The notes under the pieces are model-generated. The model saw only the letters and a program-made list of their open reading frames with translations, was not told the origin of the DNA and did not search any database. A stretch of 64,000 nucleotides of DNA, from NCBI GenBank assembly GCA_943369295.1, contig CALRMU020000003.1, positions 620,001 through 684,000 of the forward strand, read 5' to 3'. Below are positions 51,121 to 59,550 of this stretch, piece after piece; the first letter of the stretch is position 1; each line of letters starts with the position of its first letter. The position numbers and the translations under genes were made by a program. This DNA is from JAKRSE01 sp943369295 (GTDB lineage: Bacteria > Armatimonadota > Fimbriimonadia > Fimbriimonadales > Fimbriimonadaceae).

Positions 51121-52372
51121 GAGGGACCCAATCCTGCGCGGCTTTCATAAACTGGTCTTGGATTGCCCTTAGCCTGGCGGAGGGAGCTGTTGAACTGTTC
51201 ATGATCAAGCTCACATACCTCCGGCTAGGGGCACCCGGGTTTAGAATGCCGCTGAGACTGCTAACTGCATTGATCGTGCCAGTCTTCCCAGCAAATCTAA
51301 CAGTTTGTAAACGCGATCTTAAAGTTCCCTCTCCAGGCTCGGCAAGGGCCGTTATGTAGTCGGCTCGCCAAGGCTGAGAATCCGTCCACTGTAGAATTCT
51401 TGCTATAGCGCGGGGAGTCACCAAATTCTGTCGGCTCAGTCCGCTGCCATCACTCGGACGGAGATCTTCTGGCATCAAACCCACCTTCTTCTGAAAGAAC
51501 TGGCTCATTCTTTGATTGGCAGCAGCGTAAGCCTCTTCCCCAAGATCCCCTTCAACTCGCGCGGTTGACAGCAGAAGATGCTCAGCGTAAAGGTTGTCAC
51601 TTGGCTCAAGACAGTCTTTGATCAAAGTCTTGATGGGCGGACTGGTGAGGACGAAATCGGGTGGAGTCGTCGGCAGTGGCTCAGTCCATTCCTTCAGTCT
51701 GCCTCCGAGAAAATGTGCCGCCGTGACATCAGGCGATGGCAGACTGAACCGGGCGACAACTGTCTCGGGAGTAGGAAGAGCACCGTTGACAACAACCTTG
51801 GCTGTCCAAGGGTCATAGCTTGCCCCAACACTGCCAGTCAATCTTCCCCTCTTCACAGAAACTCCTGTGTAGAGGCTGGGATCAACGATCTTGCCGCTTC
51901 GTGCAATTAGGCTCCATGCCCCCTTGTCCACACTAAAGGCCGTCACTGGGGCGGCGTAGGTGAAAGCCAGATCGTCCCATTCCCAAGTGGCAGGAAATCC
52001 AACCCGAAAATCTTGAACAACGTAAACAAAGGAGCCATCCGGAAGAGCCAGCTTCTTGCTCAACTCCTTAAGTGATGCCGTTGTCTGGCTTGGGTCGCCG
52101 GGAGCATGGACAAGGATTCCATCTGGCCTCCGCCACACTTTGGTCTCGATAACCGCATCTGGTCCCCTGGCGCCGATTGCATAGGCACAGGAAAGAATCT
52201 TCTGGTTAGAGGCAGGAATCAGTCTGAGGTCCGCATTTCGCGAGTAAATCTCATTCCCGTTGGCGTCAAGGATGACCGCTCCCACGATCGCATTTTTCAG
52301 GTCCTTGCTGGCAAGAATCTCATCAAGAGCTGACTTTTGAGTAAGAAGGGTGCAAAGCAGAAGTCCGGTCAT
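51107..52372 (-). CDS. D-alanyl-D-alanine carboxypeptidase, PBP4/S13 type
   Basis: 421 residues of peptidase family S13 (DacB), which trims or opens peptidoglycan crosslinks in the periplasm. The three penicillin-binding motifs are visible: S55-N-Q-K58 (IPASNQK), the SDN motif (EPSDNLYAEH) and AGKTGT near residue 365. The domain II/III insertion typical of PBP4 lies between the first two. A short hydrophobic N-terminus (MTGLLLCTLLTQKSALDE) may be a signal peptide. It lies 2 nt after the HEAT-like gene. Confidence 0.92.
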   Translation of the reverse strand: MTGLLLCTLLTQKSALDEILASKDLKNAIVGAVILDANGNEIYSRNADLRLIPASNQKILSCAYAIGARGPDAVIETKVWRRPDGILVHAPGDPSQTTASLKELSKKLALPDGSFVYVVQDFRVGFPATWEWDDLAFTYAAPVTAFSVDKGAWSLIARSGKIVDPSLYTGVSVKRGRLTGSVGASYDPWTAKVVVNGALPTPETVVARFSLPSPDVTAAHFLGGRLKEWTEPLPTTPPDFVLTSPPIKTLIKDCLEPSDNLYAEHLLLSTARVEGDLGEEAYAAANQRMSQFFQKKVGLMPEDLRPSDGSGLSRQNLVTPRAIARILQWTDSQPWRADYITALAEPGEGTLRSRLQTVRFAGKTGTINAVSSLSGILNPGAPSRRYVSLIMNSSTAPSARLRAIQDQFMKAAQDWVPHEQP

Positions 52373-52374
52373 TG

Positions 52375-53373
52375 TCAGGCTGCCTCGTCGGGGAATACCG
52401 GCTCGGCAACATGATCATTCGATTCCGACTCAATGTCGCCAGCCATGCTGTGGGCAAAGCTTCTCAAAAGCTCATCTGGATCCTGCTGCGCCATGATCTG
52501 CAGCTGGGAAACAACCTCGCTTCTAAGTTCGGGCCGCCACTCCACTAAATGAAAGACGGCGTGGCTGGCGCTTCGTCGCGCAATTCTGCTCGGCGCCTTC
52601 AGAAGTTCAAGAAGCGCGTCTGCAGCGGGATCCGTGCAGATGTGGCCGCCTAAAACCACTCCCGCCTTGTAGATGGTGCGGCAGTAATCGTCGGGGGCAT
52701 CCCACATCAATTCTCTGATTCTCTTTACTGCCTCAGCGGACTCCTCGTCGGTTTTGGCGAAAGCGTTCAAATCTTCGAACATATCCAACACGCACCACTG
52801 GGGTGATCGCCGGAGAGGATGCTCACGATCGGAAAGGATATCGAGGAGGGCGGGAAAAAACAGCCCCGAAGAAGCTTGAATCTCAATGATCGTGCGAGAT
52901 TCCATGGCCACATCACGATCAGGACAGTAGAGGAGCTTTAAAAGATCCAGAGGTCCGAGATACTTGATGGGCTGATGGATCAGCCATTTGAGACCAAGAG
53001 TTTGTGAAATGGCATGGCGCCTTTTCAACATAGGCTCCATCCCTTCTCTTAGGGTGGCCAGCATCTCTTCGAGCGTCTCGCCTTTAGCGTCGTTCCAAAG
53101 AGTTTCGCAACGACCGAAGAATCCATAGGGTGTTTGAGCAACAGCGACCTTAAAGGTCTCGCCGTAGCCAGCAACTATAGCCTCGCTGTGAAAATCAGCC
53201 GCCCCCAAGGCGTATTCATGGCTGACACTGTGGGGGGGCCAAACAAGCTTTTCTCTCCGGCCTGGGTCAATAAGACCTGGCCCTCCTTGGCGGAGGGTAT
53301 CGGACTGGACAAAGGCTCTCAGCCCCTCGGAAAGAATCTGAGAGGGGCTCGCTGAAGAGCGAGCATCGGACAT
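52375..53373 (-). CDS. HEAT-repeat-like protein of unknown function
   Basis: 332 residues, soluble, with no signal peptide. The second half looks like alpha-helical HEAT/armadillo-type repeats (LGPLDLLKLLYCPDRDVAMESRTIIE, ADALLELLKAPSRIARRSASHAVFHLVEWRPELRSEVVSQL). The first half (SHEYALGAADFHSEAIVAGYGETFKVAVAQ) is not recognised. It lies between tatA (8 nt upstream) and the PBP4 gene (2 nt downstream) in a minus-strand run. Probably a protein-binding scaffold. Confidence 0.65.
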   Translation of the reverse strand: MSDARSSASPSQILSEGLRAFVQSDTLRQGGPGLIDPGRREKLVWPPHSVSHEYALGAADFHSEAIVAGYGETFKVAVAQTPYGFFGRCETLWNDAKGETLEEMLATLREGMEPMLKRRHAISQTLGLKWLIHQPIKYLGPLDLLKLLYCPDRDVAMESRTIIEIQASSGLFFPALLDILSDREHPLRRSPQWCVLDMFEDLNAFAKTDEESAEAVKRIRELMWDAPDDYCRTIYKAGVVLGGHICTDPAADALLELLKAPSRIARRSASHAVFHLVEWRPELRSEVVSQLQIMAQQDPDELLRSFAHSMAGDIESESNDHVAEPVFPDEAA

Positions 53374-53381
53374 AGTCTGAA

Positions 53382-53597
53382 CTAGTTGACGCGTCGGTCT
53401 TCGTCGTCATCCTTCAAGGCGTCGTCCAGCTTCTTTCGGCCTTCTTTCAGACCTTCTTGAAGCTCACCGACTCCTCTTCCGACTCCTCTCATCAACTGAG
53501 GAATCTTGGCTCCTCCGAAGAAGAGAAGAATGACGACCCCAATGAACATGAGTTCAGGGCCTTGGAGTCCAAAAATGGCGAGGGGGAAATTTGTCAT
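53382..53597 (-). CDS. tatA: Twin-arginine translocase subunit TatA/TatE
   Basis: 71 residues: one N-terminal membrane helix (LMFIGVVILLFFGGAKIPQL), the hinge FGGAKIP, an amphipathic helix (GVGRGVGELQEGLKEGRKKLDDAL) and an acidic tail. TatA oligomers form the path for folded proteins with RR-signal peptides. tatC is not in the window. A Tat-type alkaline phosphatase is encoded at 57989. Confidence 0.93.
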   Translation of the reverse strand: MTNFPLAIFGLQGPELMFIGVVILLFFGGAKIPQLMRGVGRGVGELQEGLKEGRKKLDDALKDDDEDRRVN

Positions 53598-53683
53598 TGC
53601 GCGGCCTTATTGATTCTACACTCTGCTGGAGCTCGTATGACCTGAGAGCCCGACCTTAATCCAACAATTAAGCTTGAGTTCAG

Positions 53684-53717
53684 AAGGCCTGTTCCTTTTG
53701 ACGAAACAGCAGGCCTT
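53684..53717 (-). terminator. Inverted repeat between two minus-strand genes
   Basis: AAGGCCTG (53684-53691) and CAGGCCTT (53710-53717) pair over 8 bp with an 18-nt loop, between the pilin-like membrane gene and tatA. A third AAGGCCTG copy lies at 53738-53745 and offers an alternative pairing. No T-run follows. Confidence 0.35.
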
Positions 53718-53757
53718 AAGATTGACTACCCAATCAAAAGGCCTGCCGACGATGTCT

Positions 53758-54474
53758 TTAGGGGGCGGGAGGGGCTGGAGGATCTCCGGCTGGCTTCTCT
53801 TCCTTCGGGGCAAGAGCGTCATCGATGGAGACATTGAAGTCCATGTTTCCACTCTTCGAAGCGAAGGGATTCTCATCCTGCTGAACGTTCCAGGTGATCC
53901 AGTCACGTCCACTGCCCATCATCTTGGGTCCAGAATCCTTTGCTCTCTCCTTGTATTCAGCCGAGGAATTGACAGCAATGGTCTCTGACTCAAAGAAGAG
54001 TGGCGTAGTCACAGGGTCCTTGACATCAGCCAGCTTCTTGCCACTAAGGGCTTTGTTGAAGGTGATGCCTGTGGTCGGCTCACCAAAGCTGCAGGACAAG
54101 GGTTCTGAAATGTCAGACGGCTCAAAGTTAAAGAATGGGACTTCCTTCATCTCAGTCATCTGGCCAAGAACCTTGGTCTTCAGACGAATGTAGTAGGGGG
54201 AAATCTGCTCCTGCCACTTGTCAGCAGTTGGCAGAACACCCTTGTTATCCTTTGCATAAGCCAAGGCAGCCTTCTGCGTCAGGTCAAAGGTTAAAGTGCA
54301 CTGAATCACTGAACTGACCATCTGTGTTGCCCCCTTGCCAAACTGGAAAAGGGCAAAGCCGCCCAGTCCACAGACAAGCAGGAAGACCAAGGCCACGATC
54401 ATGAGGATCATGCCGACGGGGCTCTTTTTCTTCTGAGCCATACCAGGGTTAAAAGGAGGCGGAGAGTAGGCCAT
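53758..54474 (-). CDS. Single-pass membrane protein of unknown function
   Basis: 238 residues from the ATG at 54474 (MAYSPPPFNPGMAQKKKSP); a longer frame adds 13 residues. A Pro-rich, Lys-containing N-terminus is followed by one helix (about 22-45, VGMILMIVALVFLLVCGLGGF) and an extracytoplasmic domain with QKAALAYAKDNKGVLPTADKWQEQISPYY. That last pattern resembles the post-helix part of pseudopilin-like proteins, but a cleavable prepilin signal is absent. The tail is Pro/Ala-rich. No family is recognised. Confidence 0.65.
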   Translation of the reverse strand: MAYSPPPFNPGMAQKKKSPVGMILMIVALVFLLVCGLGGFALFQFGKGATQMVSSVIQCTLTFDLTQKAALAYAKDNKGVLPTADKWQEQISPYYIRLKTKVLGQMTEMKEVPFFNFEPSDISEPLSCSFGEPTTGITFNKALSGKKLADVKDPVTTPLFFESETIAVNSSAEYKERAKDSGPKMMGSGRDWITWNVQQDENPFASKSGNMDFNVSIDDALAPKEEKPAGDPPAPPAP

Positions 54475-54526
54475 CTGCTGCAGTTTACAAGACCCTGCTA
54501 GACTAGGTTTCATATAAAAGGACCAG

Positions 54527-54838
54527 ATGGAAGAAGCGTCCCAGATTCGCAGCGAGTTAACTGCCCATTTTCAAGCCATGGAGGCTGCAAACCCAGGGGC
54601 TGGCGCAAATGCTTTAGCAGCCTTAACCTTGGCCATCGAAGCCGGAGCGAGATCGGGCAAAGAACCAGAAGAGCTGCAGGAAATAATCCAGGCTGCTTTG
54701 GGCATTAAACCAGCGGAATCCGAAGCAGGGATCTGGCTCAAGTGGGCTGCCGAAATCATTAAAGAACCTGGCCTGGCAGAAGGTGTATGGAGGGACGCTC
54801 TCTCCATCCTTCAACCTTTAGGCATGGACCTTTCTTAA
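54527..54838 (+). CDS. Small acidic helical protein
   Basis: 103 residues, predicted mostly helical, with Ala/Glu-rich composition (NALAALTLAIEAGARSGKEPEELQEIIQAALG). AAAGG-like AAAGGA precedes the ATG. It is divergent from the membrane protein gene (52-bp gap) and 22 nt upstream of the M32 carboxypeptidase gene, with which it may be co-transcribed. No family is recognised. Confidence 0.6.
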   Translation: MEEASQIRSELTAHFQAMEAANPGAGANALAALTLAIEAGARSGKEPEELQEIIQAALGIKPAESEAGIWLKWAAEIIKEPGLAEGVWRDALSILQPLGMDLS

Positions 54839-54860
54839 GCCCCCTGGTACGCTCATTTTC

Positions 54861-56339
54861 ATGAGCACTCCCCTTCAGCGCTTGAAGGAAAAAATGGCCG
54901 ACGTGAATGCCCTGGGCGCCGCGGCCTCGATCATGGATTGGGATCAGCAGACCTACATGCCAGCCGGAGGGGCCGATGCCCGAGCCGCCCATGTCGGAAT
55001 TTTGAGCCGCATGAGGCACGAAATCTTCATTTCAGATGAGGTCGGCACTCTGATTGAGAATTCAACTCCCGAATCTGAAGATGACGCGGCTTACATTCGG
55101 GTTGTGAAGCGAGACTACGAGCAGTCCACCAAGCTTCCCGCCTCATTCGTCGAAGAGAAAGCGAGACTTTCCACCGAGGGCCACGAGACCTGGGTTCACG
55201 CTCGAAAAGAAAACAACTTCGAGCACTTTGCTCCGACCCTCGCCAAGGTTGTTGAGATCTGCCAGAAGGAAGCCGAGCTTCTTGGCTACACAGACCACAT
55301 CTACACTGCTCTTCTTGATGAGTATGAAGAGGGGTCTGCGCACGGCGACTGCGTTCGCATGTTCGATGCTCTCCGCCAGCCCCTGATTGATCTGGTGAAG
55401 GAAATTTCGGTCTGCCCCCAGCCAGACGATGCCTTTTTGACCAGCTCCTGGGACAAAGCCGCCCAAAGCAGTTTCACTGAAAAACTGGTCAAGGCCATCG
55501 GCTTTGACATGAATCGGGGCCGACAGGATACAGCTCCTCATCCCTTCTGCACCGGCTGGAGCATCGGCGATATTCGCCTCACCACTCGATTCCAGGATTA
55601 CCTGCCCTCCGCCATCTTCGGCTCGCTTCACGAAGCTGGCCATGGCATGTACGAGCAGGGTTCACCGAAAGCGTGGGATCTCACTCCTCTGGCAGGTGGT
55701 GTGTCGCTTGGTCTCCACGAATCTCAGAGCCGAACTTGGGAGAACATCGTCGGCCGAAGCCAGCCATTCTGGCAGCACTTCTACCCTCAGCTTCAGACTG
55801 CCTTCCCTGAACTCACCGCCGTCGGGTTCGACACCTGGATCAAGGCCGTCAACAAGGTTTCTCCCAGCCTTATTCGGGTTGAAGCTGATGAAGTGACCTA
55901 CAACCTTCATATCATGATTCGGTTCGAGATCGAGTGCGATCTTTTGACCGGAGCCCTGAAGGTTGAGGATCTGCCTGAAGCTTGGAATGCCAAGTACGAA
56001 TCCTATATGGGAATTCGACCCGACTCGAATGCCAACGGCTGTCTTCAGGACGTCCACTGGTCAATGGGAGCGATGGGCTACTTCCCCACCTATTCGATGG
56101 GCAATCTGCTCAGCGTCCAGATCTGGAACAAGCTGGCGGCCGATCTTGGCGACGTAGACAAGCTGATGGCACAAGGAAACTTCGCACCAATCCTCACCTG
56201 GCTGCAGGAAAACCTCTACAGCAAGGGACGAAGCATCAAGCCCAAGGATCTTGTCATGCAGATCACAGGAAAGCCGATTGGAGCTGAGGACTACCTTGCC
56301 CACATCTCGGCCAAGTACCGCGGCCTCTATGGCATCTAG
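54861..56339 (+). CDS. Carboxypeptidase Taq (M32 metallopeptidase)
   Basis: 492 residues, the usual length of M32 metallocarboxypeptidases, which remove C-terminal residues from peptides with a broad specificity. The zinc motif H257-E-A-G-H261 (LHEAGHGMYEQG), the downstream glutamate in LHESQSRTWENIVGRS and the family signature DIRLTTRF are visible. MDWDQQTYMPAGG near the N-terminus is also typical. It acts in the cytoplasm and may work with peptidases such as tricorn in peptide recycling. The stop overlaps the next gene start. Confidence 0.95.
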   Translation: MSTPLQRLKEKMADVNALGAAASIMDWDQQTYMPAGGADARAAHVGILSRMRHEIFISDEVGTLIENSTPESEDDAAYIRVVKRDYEQSTKLPASFVEEKARLSTEGHETWVHARKENNFEHFAPTLAKVVEICQKEAELLGYTDHIYTALLDEYEEGSAHGDCVRMFDALRQPLIDLVKEISVCPQPDDAFLTSSWDKAAQSSFTEKLVKAIGFDMNRGRQDTAPHPFCTGWSIGDIRLTTRFQDYLPSAIFGSLHEAGHGMYEQGSPKAWDLTPLAGGVSLGLHESQSRTWENIVGRSQPFWQHFYPQLQTAFPELTAVGFDTWIKAVNKVSPSLIRVEADEVTYNLHIMIRFEIECDLLTGALKVEDLPEAWNAKYESYMGIRPDSNANGCLQDVHWSMGAMGYFPTYSMGNLLSVQIWNKLAADLGDVDKLMAQGNFAPILTWLQENLYSKGRSIKPKDLVMQITGKPIGAEDYLAHISAKYRGLYGI

Positions 56340-56826
56340 CGACCCGATTGCAGACCTTAAGAAGACCGCCTTCATTTTGGGGGCGGTGCTTCTTTTGGGC
56401 CTTATCATCATCGGCAGCTTTCTTATTCCTCAAATCGCCGCTTCTCGAAAGCAGTCAGCTCAGGCTTATGCCCTTGGGAACGCCAGAAAGGTGGCAAATT
56501 CTCTGCTTCTTTATGCTGAGGAACACGGGGTTCTTCCAAGCGAAGAATCCTACAGCACAGGGAGCTTCGCGGCTGGCCTCAGCCCTCTCGACTTCAAATC
56601 GAATCCTTGGGAAGTAGAAACCTTTGCCCTCAGCAAGACTTTGGCTGGCAAACCCCTGCCAAAAGGAACCGATGCCAGGCAGGTCCTCATCTTTCCAAGC
56701 AAAGCCGATTACCCCTTTGGAGTTTTGGACCCTGCCGAAACCATGGGTGATGAACCCTGCTTTGCCTATGCCACAGGTGAAGCCGAGTGTCTTCCATTGG
56801 TGAAGTATCAGAACTTGACAAAGTAA
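56329..56826 (+). CDS. Pseudopilin-like membrane protein
   Basis: 165 residues from the ATG at 56329, overlapping the carboxypeptidase end by 11 nt. A membrane helix (about 13-35) is followed by IPQIAASRKQSAQAYALGNARKVANSLLLYAEEHGVLPSEESY. This is the same layout as the start of mature prepilins here, but without the F-T-L-x-E signal. It may be a non-processed relative. ATGEAECLP near the C-terminus is unremarkable. Confidence 0.6.
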   Translation: MASSDPIADLKKTAFILGAVLLLGLIIIGSFLIPQIAASRKQSAQAYALGNARKVANSLLLYAEEHGVLPSEESYSTGSFAAGLSPLDFKSNPWEVETFALSKTLAGKPLPKGTDARQVLIFPSKADYPFGVLDPAETMGDEPCFAYATGEAECLPLVKYQNLTK

Positions 56827-56894
56827 AAACCCAGCAAATTCTGCAAGGGGCCTTACGAGTTCTGGCATGATTCGTGCTTGCCTGTTGGGGAGCC

Positions 56895-57152
56895 ATGTCA
56901 TCCCTCGGACCAAAACTAAACACAGAGACTCAAGAAGATCGGCCTATCTTGACAGTCGTCCCAGGCCGAGATGCCGAGGCTGAAACCACCGAGCAGGCCA
57001 AGCAGGAACACCCCAAGTTAGCGAAGGCCAAAGCCGGTGCTGCCATCATCCTTGCCATCACTCTGGTCCTCGTCACCTCTCACATGACAGGACCGAATCC
57101 ACGCGGCAATGCAGAAAATCTGCTGACTTCCGCTGGAAGCAAGATCAAGTAA
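56895..57152 (+). CDS. Small single-pass membrane protein
   Basis: 85 residues from the ATG at 56895, which has GGGGAG just upstream. An N-terminal charged region of about 50 residues precedes one membrane helix (KAGAAIILAITLVLVTSHM) and a short polar tail (GPNPRGNAENLLTSAGSKIK). It lies 70 bp upstream of a canonical prepilin gene on the same strand. No family is recognised. Confidence 0.55.
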   Translation: MSSLGPKLNTETQEDRPILTVVPGRDAEAETTEQAKQEHPKLAKAKAGAAIILAITLVLVTSHMTGPNPRGNAENLLTSAGSKIK

Positions 57153-57221
57153 AGCTTAAGGATTGGTTAAGAGCTGGAGCAAACTCACTCACAGTCATGG
57201 GCGGGATGCCAGACTATCTGA

Positions 57222-57959
57222 GTGCGGCGAGCCTTCACACTAATTGAACTGCTGGTGGTGATTGCAATCATTGCCATCTTGGCAGCTATTCTTTTTCCTG
57301 TCTTTGCCCAAGCCAAATCTTCTGCTAAAAAGATCGCCTGTCTGACCCACCAAAAGCAGGTGGGGATCGCTCTTCAGCTTTACATGACAGAGCACGATGA
57401 CACAGTCTTCTTCTTTGCCCATGCGGTCGATCCCAGCCGTGCCAACCCCATGGTTCCTTTTGGAGCAACCAGAGAGAACAGATGGTGGAACCAGATTCAG
57501 CCTTACATGAAGAATCTGAGCATGATCGCCAGTCCGAGCGACCCCATTCAGACACCCCACCCTTTGGAAAACGGACGCAACGGGAATCCTTTGGTGAAGC
57601 GAAGCTACGTTGCCAACCGAGCGGCCGAGAACCTGAATCAAGGCCAAGTGGAAAGACCATCTGAAATCGTTTTAGTGACCATCAAGAACGGAATCTACGA
57701 CGATTCTTGGTTCGAACCGCCCAAGAACCTTTACAACAAATCGGCCACAACACCTCCCGTGCTGGCTCTGGACCTGCAGGGTGGCGGAGTCAACATGACT
57801 TACTTTGATGGTCATGCTAAATGGCGAAGCAAAGGATCGAGCCTCAGCGACGCGTGCGGACTGCCTTGGAGCGGCGTGGATCTGATGAGGCTCTATCCCA
57901 TTCCACCCACGCCTGGCAATCCTGCCCGAACCATGTGGCATTCCAACTGCCCTAACTGA
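57222..57959 (+). CDS. Prepilin-type protein with DGHA C-terminus
   Basis: 245 residues. The GTG start gives MRRA before FTLIELLVVIAI; the residue at -1 is Ala, as in the prepilin at 11407. The helix ends LFPVFAQAK, and the C-terminal half contains MTYFDGHAKW, the F/Y-x-DGHA motif. Prepilin peptidase processing and an extracytoplasmic C-terminal domain are expected. The alkaline phosphatase gene begins 29 nt downstream and could be on the same transcript. Confidence 0.85.
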   Translation: MRRAFTLIELLVVIAIIAILAAILFPVFAQAKSSAKKIACLTHQKQVGIALQLYMTEHDDTVFFFAHAVDPSRANPMVPFGATRENRWWNQIQPYMKNLSMIASPSDPIQTPHPLENGRNGNPLVKRSYVANRAAENLNQGQVERPSEIVLVTIKNGIYDDSWFEPPKNLYNKSATTPPVLALDLQGGGVNMTYFDGHAKWRSKGSSLSDACGLPWSGVDLMRLYPIPPTPGNPARTMWHSNCPN

Positions 57960-57988
57960 GTTCAAATTGGTCCGGTAAGGTAGAGGGC

Positions 57989-59482
57989 ATGACCCTCTCC
58001 CGCCGCAGTCTTTTGGGAATGGGTGCAGCCTCTCTGGCCACCCTTCCCTCTTTGAGCTTTGCCTCTGGCTCGGCACCTAGTCGAAAGAAGCCAAAGAACA
58101 TTATCTACTGCGTCTCCGATGGAATGCCTCTTTCCATCGCCACCCTGGTCAACACCTACCACCAGTCCAGACACGGAAAGCTCTCTCCCTGGATGGAACT
58201 CATGACTGATCCTGAGGCGGTGAACGGAGCTCAGAGGACCTCATCACTCAGTTCCTTGGTGACAGATTCAGCGGCAGCCTCTTCTGCCTGGGGCAGTGGA
58301 GTCCACATTTGGAATGGCGCCATCAATACACTTCCCGATGGACGCCCCCTCAAGTCTCTTTTTCAGCTTCTGCAGCCCAAGGGCGTCCTGACTGGATTGG
58401 TGACAACCGCAACTATCACCCATGCAACTCCGGCGGGATTCTCTATCAACTCTCAGAAAAGAGATGACGAGCCAGGCATTGCTCAGCGCTATCTGGAGCT
58501 TCAGCCTCACGTTTTAATGGGCGGCGGAGCCAGGTTCTTCCTCTCTACGAGCAGAACTGACCGCAAGGACCTTCCAGGTGAATTCCAAAAGCTAGGCTAC
58601 ACCTACGTCAAGAATCGTCGAGAGCTTTTGGATGCCAAGGGAGGAAAGCTGCTCGGACTTTTCAGCCCAAGTCACATGCCTTACACGATTGACGTGATCA
58701 ACACGCCTGGCATGACACTCTCAACTCCGAGCTTGGCTGAAATGAGCAGAGCCGCCCTTCGCGAGCTGAGCAAGGGCTCGAACGGGTTCCTGCTGCAGAT
58801 CGAAGGAGCGAAGATTGACCACGCTGGTCACGCAAACGATATCGGAGCGATGATCTACGAGCAGATTGCCTTTGAAGAAGCAGTGAAGGCGGCTCTGGAC
58901 TTTGCCCGAGAGGACGGCGAGACTCTGGTTGTCATCACAGCCGACCACTGCACCGGCGGCCCCGCCCTCAACGGCATTGGCAGCGAGTACGGAGATTCGA
59001 CTGCGGCTCTCGAAAGAGTCTTCGGATTCACTTCCAGTCAGGGCCCCATGCTCGATGCCATCGGCAGCACGCCGACAGCCTCTGACGTTCAGGGAATCGT
59101 TGAATCCAAGATGTCGATGAAGCTCACTGCCGAAGAAGCTGGCTTTGTGGCTTCTGTCGCCAATGGTGAAAAGGCTGGCCCCGGTTTCAGCGGGGACAAG
59201 GGTGCAGCACTGGCGACGGTTCTCAAAAAATATACAGGAATCGGCTGGACTAGCCAAAACCACACTTCAGACCACACCTTGGTTACTGCTTTCGGCCCCG
59301 GCGCCGAAGCCTACGGCGGATACACAGAGAACATCAGCCACTTCGGCAAGATCCTTTCCGCGTGGGGAATGAAGCACACCAACCCAACTATGACCTTTGC
59401 TGAAGGCAGGGCGCATATGGAAAAGAAGGCAGCTCTGAACTCTGATGACGAGCTTTCTGCCTGGCATGACGAACTGATTTAG
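57989..59482 (+). CDS. Alkaline phosphatase with Tat signal
   Basis: 497 residues of the PhoA-type alkaline phosphatase family. The N-terminal SRRSLLGMGAASLATLPSLSFA is a twin-arginine signal, so the enzyme is exported folded. The catalytic serine is S94 (VTDSAAASSAW), metal ligands lie in CVSDGM (N-terminal Asp), KIDHAGH and TADHCTGG, and the C-terminal NHTSDHTL supplies further histidines. It releases phosphate from monoesters outside the cytoplasm. tatA is encoded 4.4 kb away. No PHO-box-like sequence was recognised upstream. Confidence 0.92.
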   Translation: MTLSRRSLLGMGAASLATLPSLSFASGSAPSRKKPKNIIYCVSDGMPLSIATLVNTYHQSRHGKLSPWMELMTDPEAVNGAQRTSSLSSLVTDSAAASSAWGSGVHIWNGAINTLPDGRPLKSLFQLLQPKGVLTGLVTTATITHATPAGFSINSQKRDDEPGIAQRYLELQPHVLMGGGARFFLSTSRTDRKDLPGEFQKLGYTYVKNRRELLDAKGGKLLGLFSPSHMPYTIDVINTPGMTLSTPSLAEMSRAALRELSKGSNGFLLQIEGAKIDHAGHANDIGAMIYEQIAFEEAVKAALDFAREDGETLVVITADHCTGGPALNGIGSEYGDSTAALERVFGFTSSQGPMLDAIGSTPTASDVQGIVESKMSMKLTAEEAGFVASVANGEKAGPGFSGDKGAALATVLKKYTGIGWTSQNHTSDHTLVTAFGPGAEAYGGYTENISHFGKILSAWGMKHTNPTMTFAEGRAHMEKKAALNSDDELSAWHDELI

Positions 59483-59503
59483 CCTTGGGGACTCGAAGAA
59501 AGC

Positions 59504-59538
59504 AATTGGCCGGTCTGCTTTAAGCAGTCCGGCCAATT
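59504..59538. terminator. Bidirectional hairpin between alkaline phosphatase and guaB
   Basis: AATTGGCCGGTCTGCTT (59504-59520) and AAGCAGTCCGGCCAATT (59522-59538) pair over 17 positions with a single T-T mismatch and a tiny loop. A/T-rich outer ends (AATT and TTTGTATTT) allow termination of the plus-strand gene and of the convergent guaB transcript. Confidence 0.75.
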
Positions 59539-59550
59539 TGTATTTCTCGA

